From: Chloranthus sessilifolius
Taxonomy: Eukaryota; Streptophyta; Magnoliopsida; Chloranthales; Chloranthaceae
Length of the DNA stretch: 64,000 bases
Direction of reading: 5' to 3'
Assembly: GCA_021018995.1 (NCBI GenBank)
Contig: CM037591.1
Coordinates: 69,777,901-69,841,900 of the forward strand
Below, piece after piece: positions 57,007 through 64,000 of the stretch (positions are counted from its first letter, which is position 1; each line of letters begins with the position of its first letter). The position numbers and the translations under genes are program-made. Under the pieces are notes generated by a model. It ran no database searches, was not told the origin of the DNA, and saw nothing but the letters and a program-made list of their open reading frames with translations.

Positions 57007-57174
57007 CCTGGCACAACTAATACATGCGCCCAGGTTGTTAGGGACCGATTTTACACTGGCGCAACTATTAGTTGCGCCAAGGTAAAACTTTGGATTTTAA
57101 AGCTGCTACAACTATTAGTTGCGCCAATTATAAATTCTAGTTTTTTATACTGGCGCAACTAATACTTGCGCCAG
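57007..57174. repeat. Four TGGCGCAACT-type dyads in E leader
   Basis: 57007-57034, 57056-57080, about 57103-57126 and 57150-57174, spaced 47-49 bp start to start. 57056-57080 is a perfect dyad; the last has the variant right arm TACTTGCGCCAG. Confidence 0.9.
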
Positions 57175-57693
57175 ACAAAAACTGATCCTCCAGAATTGAT
57201 GACAGCAGCCACTAATTCCAGAAATGAGTCTCTTTTTTTTGGTTTTTGTGGAAGCTAGGCTTCCGGGAACTGAGCAGTTTTTTGATGATCGATTCTCTCC
57301 TCACCGCACCGCACCTAAAGGGTTTGAGTCCAGTATAACTCGCTAGCGTGCTCCCCAAGGGTTTTAAGCTTTTTGGAATGGGAACCCACCCTATATACCT
57401 CTGACGCCGAGCGCCTTCTCAGATACTAGGTGGGCTGGGACTTTTCTGGATCATCACCACTAGGGGCTGCCGCCATACTAAGACCCGGGTGTTTGTATGT
57501 GTGCCTAAACCCAACCCTTTGAAAATCTACCCCATAAAAAAAACGGATTGATTAAGCTCCCTAACTTGGTTCAATTTTATTTTTTTCAAAGCTTTTCTCT
57601 TTTTTTTGGAAGTTTTCTTTAGTTCAAAGACCGGGAGTGATTATCCCGTGCCGCCACTACGAGCCGGCGTCCACTGATGGAATATGAGTGCAC

Positions 57694-57875
57694 AAGTAGG
57701 CCCGCCAATCAGCTAAGGCACTTTAAATGACAGAAAAGTAAGGGAATTAAAAGGCAATGCTCAAGTAGGCCCGCCAATCGGCTAAGGCACTAAAATGACA
57801 GAAAAGTAAGGAATTTTAAAAGACAATACGCATGTAGGCCCGCCAATCGGCTAAGGCTCGTAAATGATGGAAAAG
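57694..57875. repeat. Three 60-70 bp tandem repeats in E leader
   Basis: Units contain GTAGGCCCGCCAATCGGCTA, then AAATGACAGAAAAGTAAGG. Counterpart of 21052-21240. Confidence 0.85.
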
Positions 57876-58009
57876 TAGGGGTAAGTAAAACGACTTAATC
57901 GGAGGAGTGAGTAAAAAAATAGTAAAAATAAACTAAAAAAACAATAATAACATGTTAGTAAAAATCAAAAATAATAGAGCCAAGTTCAAGGGGAAGCTCT
58001 ACAAGCTAC

Positions 58010-58027
58010 TCCCCAGCAGAGTCGCCA
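58010..58027 (-). promoter_or_regulatory. Element E primer-binding site
   Basis: Minus strand TGGCGACTCTGCTGGGGA, two bases inside the 5' LTR. tRNA not assigned. Confidence 0.75.
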
Positions 58028-58029
58028 TC

Positions 58030-59570
58030 TGTGCAATCGTGGGAATCAAGACGATTTTGCCGCGACGATGCGCTCTCTAACGAAAAATATAGTCTCCACC
58101 TGAAGCTTTCGGTGTCCCGGGATACCTAGTTCATTTTTATGAGCACCGAAGCACTAAAAATATGACTTCGAATCCGGTCCACACCAAAGGCTCTTGGGTA
58201 GGGGCTTTGGTTATCGATCGGGAAGGTGTTAGGCACCCGATCAACCCGCTTAACGCAGTCTCTACTAATGGCTAAAAATAAAATGAAATAAAAGACAAGA
58301 AAATAGCTTCCTCTTGCCCAAAAGGGCTTAGAATCCTATTTGTGCCCCTCCGTTCCTACCGAAAAGTCGGCGACGTAACGGCACAAATGGGAGGATGGAG
58401 GGAGCTAGAAAGAGATAGGAGAAGAAAGGGGAGAGCCAAAGCCCTGGGCCCTTGTACCACCGTAGAGGAGCCTTGCTTGGTTTGCTTTTGATGAGCTTTT
58501 GAAGGCTTTAATGGTGGAAAAGGAGGTTTTAACCACTAAGGCCTACTAGCTACGAGATGGAGAAGAGAGGCTAGGGGATCACACACACCTAGGGTAAGGG
58601 TTTTGGGTGTAAGAGCAAGCTTGGGAAGGGGTTTTTGAATTCTAGATTTTAGGTGAAAATAGTGCACCAAAGGGAGGAAGAACTTCTCACTTGGAGCTCT
58701 TTCTCTCTTAAGCAAAATTCTCAACCCTTAAATCAAGGGGAGGGGGGCTCTATTTATAGGAAATGGGTGGATTAGGAGGCTATTTAGAGGCTATGTAAGA
58801 TTAGGAATTAGGTAATAGGTCATCTAAGGTTTCCTAGGATTTTAAGAGCTTGGAAAGGTGTGAAGGATCCTCCAATGGTGGATGATGGGGTGAGGCCTTA
58901 AGCCACTTGAAGGGGTGCAAATAAGCTTCAAAAGGGTGTAACAGAACTAGCTAAACACACCCCAAAGGTCTAGGTGATCAACAAGTCAAACCCCAGTCAT
59001 GAATTTGCCTGGCGCAACTTAGAAGTTAGCTCGCAAGGATGGGGCACACTTTTGAATCTGGCGCAACTATTAGTTGCGCCAAGCTTAAAATGAGGGAAAA
59101 TTGGCCTAGCGTAACTATTAGTTGCACCAGGCAAAATTTATTATTGGCGCAACTATTAGTTGCGCCAAGTCCCTAATGGGCCCACATGATTTTACATTCA
59201 TGTCCTCTGGGCTCGGTTTGCCATATCTTTTGACGTATACCTCCGATTGGGGCGATCCTTAGACCGTTGGAAAGCTGACAATCTCTACTCCTCAATGGTA
59301 TAAGACTCGATCATAGTAAAGTGCCATAGCTAGTTCCAATTCACCACTCTTCATCCATAGCCTGGTAAGGTTAGGTTTAGGGTTCAAAATGGATTCTAAG
59401 GGTTGGGATTGGTTTCTACAGGTTCAGGATAGGTTCTTAAGGGATCTAGGGTGATTCCTAAGGCTTTGGGGTGATTCCTAGGGGTTCCATATATGCCATC
59501 AAAAGCTCAGAATTGCACCTCTCTCGAAAGGTATTTCGATCGGGCCTTGGGCCAAATTTGGGTGTCTACA
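58030..59570 (-). repeat. Element E 5' LTR
   Basis: TATAAATA at 58751-58758. Dyads at 59059-59081 (perfect arms), 59106-59130 and 59144-59167. The large CATATG-flanked palindrome present in the partner is cut: GCGCAACTTAGAAGTT at 59011-59026 shows a deletion starting near its centre. Confidence 0.9.
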
Positions 59571-60085
59571 GCTGCGTTGTACACATTAAATTTGACCTTC
59601 ATAGTTTCAAATGACACTTCTATGATTCTAGACCTGCATTGAATACAAGCATTAGCTGTGGCCAAAAAGGGCCTGCCTAGAATCACAGGTATGGAAGAAG
59701 CACATTTGCTTGATTCCATGTCTAACACCAAAAAGTCAGCAAGATAGAAGAATTTGTCAACTCCAACCAAAACATCCTCAATTATCCCCACAAGTTTCCT
59801 TTCAGATCTATCAGCCAGTTGTAGGACCACATGTGTGGGCTTTAATTCTCCTCGGCCCAGCTTCTCATATATTGAATATGGAAGCAAATTTACACTGGCT
59901 CCCAGATCTAACAAGGCCTTGTCAATTGTGTGATCCCTAATGATGCAGGGGATAGTAGGGAGGCCAGAGTCTTGAAGTTTGGAGGAAGTTGCAATAGACA
60001 GGACTTGTTTCACTTTTTCTGCTACAAAGACCTTCTTGGATAGGTGTACCCTAGATTGTCTTTTATGGGTGCACAGGTCTTTCAA
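59571..60085 (-). CDS. Element C aspartic protease (Athila type), cut by element E
   Basis: Open to the junction. YAKFLKDLCTHKRQSR just upstream and at the start, then IDKALLDLGASVNLLPYSIY with active site DLGAS (Asp-Leu-Gly in place of DTG/DSG, as in many Athila proteases). It continues VILGRPFLATANACIQ and ends FNVYNAA where E begins. Retropepsin would cut the gag-pol polyprotein. The open frame runs on into E's LTR to 59507; that tail belongs to E. Confidence 0.85.
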
Positions 60086-60299
60086 AAACTTGGCATAGGC
60101 TGGGACTTGTTTAATTGCATCAAGTAAAGGTAAATTGATCTTTACTTACTTGAAAGTCTCCATCATTTCCTCTATTTTACCTTGCCCCTTATCGAAAGGG
60201 GAAGGTGCTTGTAGTTCCTTAGGAAATGGCAAATGTAGGATTGCTCCTTCATTTGCAGCCTTGGCCAATTGATCATCTTTCTTTTTAATTTTTTTCTTT

Positions 60300-61943
60300 T
60301 CTTAAGGATCCTCATTATCCTCTTTATTCACAGCTGGTTGTTCCTTCAGGTCCACCACTGGTGGCCCTTGTTGTGTTCTTATAGAAATCACTTCATTTTC
60401 TTCCTCCAAGCTCCTCACAGGCTCACAGCCCACTTGGTTGTCCACTAGCCTACCACTTCTCAATGTTGTAACAAATTTGGCTTCCTCATAGGTGGAGGAA
60501 ACTTCACCCACTACAAACTATCTTCGTGAGTTATCCTGTGGTTGGCTTGGAAACCTTCCTCCCTCTCTCCTAGTCAAAACATCAGACAGCTGACCAAGTT
60601 GGTCCTCTATCTTTTTTATGCTCTGGTTGTGAGAGTTCACAGTTTGGGATAAGGAGTTCAAGTTTTACAGTGAAGATAGAACTTATTCCTCAAAGGAAGA
60701 TGCTCTCACAGCTGGAGGAGGCACAGATTACTGCACAGGAGGAGCTACAGGTTGGGCCATGGGTTGCTGATATTGAGGCCTTGGGACATAACCTTGGAGA
60801 TAGGGCTGAGCATTTCTATAGGGCATGGGCTGCTGAGGCTATTGCTGCTAGCTGGGGTATGCATCTTGTCTCCACCTCAGATTGGGGTGGTTCTTCCATT
60901 GATACCCAGCAGTAGGCTGCTACCCATAAGACTGAGCTGCAGCCACATGCTCTGTTATAAAATCAGGAAACTGGCCAGCAAATGGGCATTCTTCAAGGGA
61001 GTGAGCAGGGGACTGACATATGGCACATGCCTCCTCCACCTTAGCAGCCATAGGTGACTGCATTGCTCTCATCAACCTATCAAATTTCAGGGCTAGACTG
61101 TCCACTTTCCTTTCCAAATCACCTGCCACACTCACTTCATATAACTTCCCTCTTGAAGTATTCTCCTTCACCAACCTAGGAGGCTCTAGGTCTCTAGCCA
61201 AGGTTTCCCTTTGCATAGAGTTCTCACTAATGATGTCAAACAGCTCCCATGCCTCCTCAACAGTTTTATGGAGATAGGTCCCACCACAGGAAACATCTAC
61301 CATATCTCTGCTCTTAGAATCAATTCCCTGATAAAAGCTTTAGACCAATTGCCATTCAGGGATTTGATGGTGGGGGCATTTCTTTAGGAATTCCTTAAAT
61401 CTCTCCCAGGATTGATGAAAATCTTCAGTTGAATCTTGGGTAAAAGAGATGATATCCTTCCTCAACTGGCTGGTTTTTGACATCGGGAAGAACTTGGCCA
61501 AAAATTGACATTGGAGGTCACCCCAGGACTGAATGTTGTTGGGTGGAAGCATGGACAACTAGGTCCTGGCTCTGTCCTTTAATGAAAAAGGAAAGAGTCT
61601 CATCCTGGTGGCCTCCTCCCCCAAACTTGTGATGTTAAATGTAGTGCACAGTCCCAAGAACTCATCAATGTGCTTGTAGGGGACTTCTTTAGTCAGGCCA
61701 TGAAATGAAGGCAGCATTTGAATTATGGAAGATTTTATCTCATAGTTTCCTTGAGCAGCTGGGAATTGAATGCAGAAGGGCTGGTGCATTAAACTCCTTG
61801 AGGGTTCTCGGTTGCTATTGCTCACCCATTTCTACAGAGTCAATTGCAACAGATGTGGGTGTAGTTGGTTTGGATCTGAGAAGTCTTTCAACCACTGGAT
61901 TTAGTGGAATAATCTGAGGTTGGAGAGTTCTCCTACCAAACAT
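60300..61943 (-). pseudogene. Element C gag (Athila type)
   Basis: Likely ATG at 61943 (MFGRRTLQPQIIPLNP). 61825-61559 has LPSFHGLTKEVPYKHIDEFL and RMRLFPFSLKDRARTW; 61558-61340 follows after a stop (LRKDIISFTQDSTEDFHQSW). 61303-60920 has GGTYLHKTVEEAWELFD, a coiled-coil-like LERKVDSLALKFDRLM and a zinc-type CAICQSPAHSLEECP. 60511-60302 is an acidic tail leading to protease. Stops at three or more places. Gag packages the element RNA. The block order equals that of A's gag. Confidence 0.85.
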
Positions 61944-62228
61944 ACAACACTCAAAATCTGAATGCAGAACAAATTCTCAACACAACAAGTAGAATCAACC
62001 AAACTTTCTAACTACTCTAACAGATCTGAAAAATAAAAGGGGAGTAGAGGGATGCAAACTACAGAGCAGTCTCCAGCACAATTCTCCTCTCACACTGCAA
62101 CCTCAGATCTGATGAAATGCACACAAAATATTGAAAAATAATAAAACTCACAAATACAGTTAGTAAAATAAAAAAAACAACTACAGATCTATGATCAGAA
62201 CTTAGATCTACCAATTTCTAAACACACC
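61944..62228 (-). other. Element C 5' leader
   Basis: Short untranslated stretch between primer site and gag. No repeats seen. Confidence 0.5.
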
Positions 62229-62246
62229 TCCCCGGCAGCAGCGACA
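62229..62246 (-). promoter_or_regulatory. Element C primer-binding site (tRNA-Asp-like)
   Basis: Minus strand TGTCGCTGCTGCCGGGGA against the Athila-type TGGCGCCGTTGCCGGGGA (14 of 18 identical), eleven bases inside the LTR. Confidence 0.7.
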
Positions 62247-63334
62247 AAAACTTGGTGTGTCTACCTTCCCTTTAAATAGGGTCTAAAATCATTCATAAAA
62301 CTAGGCAAAACACACTCATACAGACCTACAAGTAATTAGGACATGTTGTAGCAAGTTTTAAAAAGATGGTGAGTAAGGGAATGTCCACAGGGAGGTTAGG
62401 TTAAAAATGTGGTAAATCTTCAGATCTAACTAAGAGAGCTAAGTTAGCTAAAAGACAGGGGAGAGGTTAAAAAGGGGTCACTGAAGCTATACCAAAATTA
62501 AACAAAAACTAACTTGGATCGAGTTTAGGAATCTAGATCTTGCAGGGCAAGGGAGTTAAAAATAGAAAATGGAGAAGAGTAGCTTGGAGATTGGTCTCAC
62601 TAAATTCAGATTAGGTTAATCATGCCACAGAGGTCCAGGGCACACAATTCCCTCAACTGGATATAAGCACAGCTGCAGGGTAGAAGACTCCACTCCAAAT
62701 CACAGGATCTAACTGGTCTTAAGGTTATGATCTATCCACTTGAATGGTCACAGACCATCCTATAGACTTTATCTGATCCAGGGATTTACAGTAGACGAAT
62801 CCAATTAGAGCCTGAGCTTAGACTAATCTTAAGGCTATGATCTGTCCACTTTAATGGTCACAAATCATCCTAGGGATCTCCTCTAAAGCAAAAGCATCAA
62901 TCAGAACAATTAAAATCACTACAAATGCTGCAATTCTAAGGTCACGGACTCAGGGAATTACAGGAATATCAGATCTAGAGAGATCAAATAGTATCCAAGA
63001 GGTCTACCAGTTAAGTGGGTGAGCTGATCTATATACTCCTCTACACAAATCCGATCGAGCACCAAATGAAGCCAAAGGAACTTTAGATCTAATTATAGTA
63101 TTAAAAACAACATTTACATTACAATCAAACTCACTCTATAATGGAAATGCTCTCAAATCTGTAGTCTGTGCAGCAGTAAACCCACAATAGCACTCTCAAC
63201 CTTACCCAATTACAAACCTAACCTCTCTCCTCGCTACTCCAGGGGAATTAGCCAACCATTGTTGGGCTAAAGGAGGGAAAATGAAATTTCTCTGCAACCT
63301 CTAATCTCCAAAATTTTGCTTAGATATTGATCTC

Positions 63335-63354
63335 CCCCCAATTGCAATTGGGGG
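63335..63354. promoter_or_regulatory. Perfect palindrome beside the TATA box of C 5' LTR
   Basis: Identical to 35654-35673: CCCCCAATTG joined to CAATTGGGGG. Confidence 0.75.
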
Positions 63355-63574
63355 TCTCTATATATAGCTTTCTCCTTTGTTTTTCCCACCAAAACTCCTT
63401 TCTAGAAGGTCCTCAGAGTTTGTTAGGATTCTGTTAGAGAACATGGGTCGGTTAGGGTTTCCTAAGGCATCTTCTAGAACCATCGTGCTGGTCACCAAGT
63501 GCCTCAGGTTGCGTGCAGCAAGTCACCAAGTCACAGCGTGTGCATAGCTGAGTTTCTGAGAAATTCTACACACG

Positions 63575-64000
63575 ATTTCGACAAGTTGGGGAAGCTTCCG
63601 ACAGGCTCTGAAAAAGCTTTTTAGTCTTTTTGCCAGGTTGTAACTTTGCATTCCATCACTTCGATAGGATGGCTCTCACTCCTAACGAAAGGCTCAAACA
63701 TCCTTCGATAGGTGTTGTTCCAGCACCTCCATTTCGTTAGGTTCAGGCGGTCTTTCGATAGGTTCTGGAGACCTTTCGATAGGTTCAGGAACCCTTCGAT
63801 AGGTTCCCTTTTCTCCTCAGGTAGATTTCGTTAGAATGAAATCTGTCTTTCTCTCAACTATTCGATAGGTTCTTGGATCCTATCGAATTTCATAATCCTC
63901 ACAACTTCTTCTTTCTGCCTTCAGATCCTATCGAAACCTCGCCAATCTGCACGAATTCCTCTAATTTAACTCTCAGCTCCTATCGAAATCTTCAGATGTC
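63575..64000. repeat. TTCGATAGG motif cluster in C 5' LTR
   Basis: Copies near 63659, 63702, 63732, 63752, 63773, 63794, 63860, 63878, 63926 and 63979 (the last three inverted), largely with intact CG. Confidence 0.88.

Larger units (their letters stand above)
56520..58009 (-). other. Element E 5' leader
   Basis: Untranslated. Contains a TA-rich stretch near 56633-56672, four dyads (57007-57174) and a threefold repeat (57694-57875). ORFs at 56584-57016 have no support. Confidence 0.7.
42786..59570 (-). mobile_element. Element E: second full-length copy of the D family (Tat/Ogre)
   Basis: 16.8 kb, LTRs 42786-44342 and 58030-59570, primer site 58010-58027, polypurine tract 44343-44357. Same gene order as D. 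It lies inside the pol of C. The flanks CCTAT (42781-42785) and GCTGC (59571-59575) do not match, so no target duplication is visible. Broken in all domains, but the gag zinc knuckle, the protease IDNGSALN and the integrase zinc finger are better preserved than in D. Confidence 0.9.
34562..64000 (-). mobile_element. Element C: Athila-type retrotransposon, split by element E, 5' LTR cut by the window end
   Basis: 3' LTR 34562-36603, 5' LTR from 62258. By comparison with the left copy (2042 bp) the right LTR should end near 64300. Minus-strand order: primer site 62229-62246, gag, protease, E, RT, RNase H, INT, motif array, small ORF, internal polypurine box, noncoding, polypurine tract. Protease and RT/INT sequence is Athila type. 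LTR copies differ by roughly 6% in the first 200 bases (manual count). Confidence 0.88.
62258..64000 (-). repeat. Element C 5' LTR, truncated by the window
   Basis: Partner of 34562-36603. TATATATA 63359-63366, palindrome 63335-63354, motif cluster 63575-64000. About 300 bp of its 5' end lie outside the window. Confidence 0.92.

Overview
This window is plant repetitive DNA: a nest of at least six LTR retrotransposons, all transcribed from the minus strand, with no recognisable host gene, rRNA or tRNA gene. The families are plant Ty3/gypsy lineages. Elements A, B and C are Athila-type: tRNA-Asp-like primer sites, Athila-type gag, protease, RT and INT, and a plant 'transposon protein' (env-like) ORF. 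Elements D and E are Tat/Ogre-type: a protease with an IDNG motif, a G-patch, a second RNase H and a primer site with CGACTCTGCTGGGGA. This points to a flowering plant with large heterochromatic regions; I cannot name the species. Most reading frames carry stops and frameshifts, so nearly all copies look dead.

Layout. Element B is the host layer (1-1552 continuing at 32064-34561). Element A (1553-32058) inserted into B, giving the target duplication TACAT. A solo LTR, F (3176-23447, duplication ACTAT), inserted into A's internal region. Element D (6555-22900, duplication GTGGC) inserted into F. On the right, element C (34562 to beyond the window end) inserted into B's gag, and element E (42786-59570) split C between protease and RT. 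The nesting chains are therefore B>A>F>D and B>C>E. D and E are two copies of one family.

Element organisation, read on the minus strand. C is LTR - primer site - gag - protease - [E] - RT - RNase H - INT - motif array - small ORF - internal polypurine box - about 1.5 kb noncoding - terminal polypurine tract - LTR. A and B have the same plan but no pol; A has an env-like ORF instead. D and E are LTR - primer site - 1.4 kb leader - long Pro/Gln-rich gag - protease/G-patch - RT - dual RNase H - INT - about 3 kb noncoding - polypurine tract - LTR.

The main unexplained signal: each family carries its own short CG-containing dyad motif, repeated many times. A/B have ATCGTAAATTACGAT-like motifs; C has TTCGATAGGTT and its complement; D/E have TGGCGCAACT facing AGTTGCGCCA; F has CGCTCGAGCG. 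In A, C, D and E the copies lie about 200-640 bp upstream of the LTR TATA box, and the same motif recurs in an untranslated internal region of the same family. Also notable are an internal polypurine box with a conserved TGAGGACATTGT partner in A, B and C, and a perfect 20-bp palindrome 4 bp downstream of the TATA box in C's LTRs.
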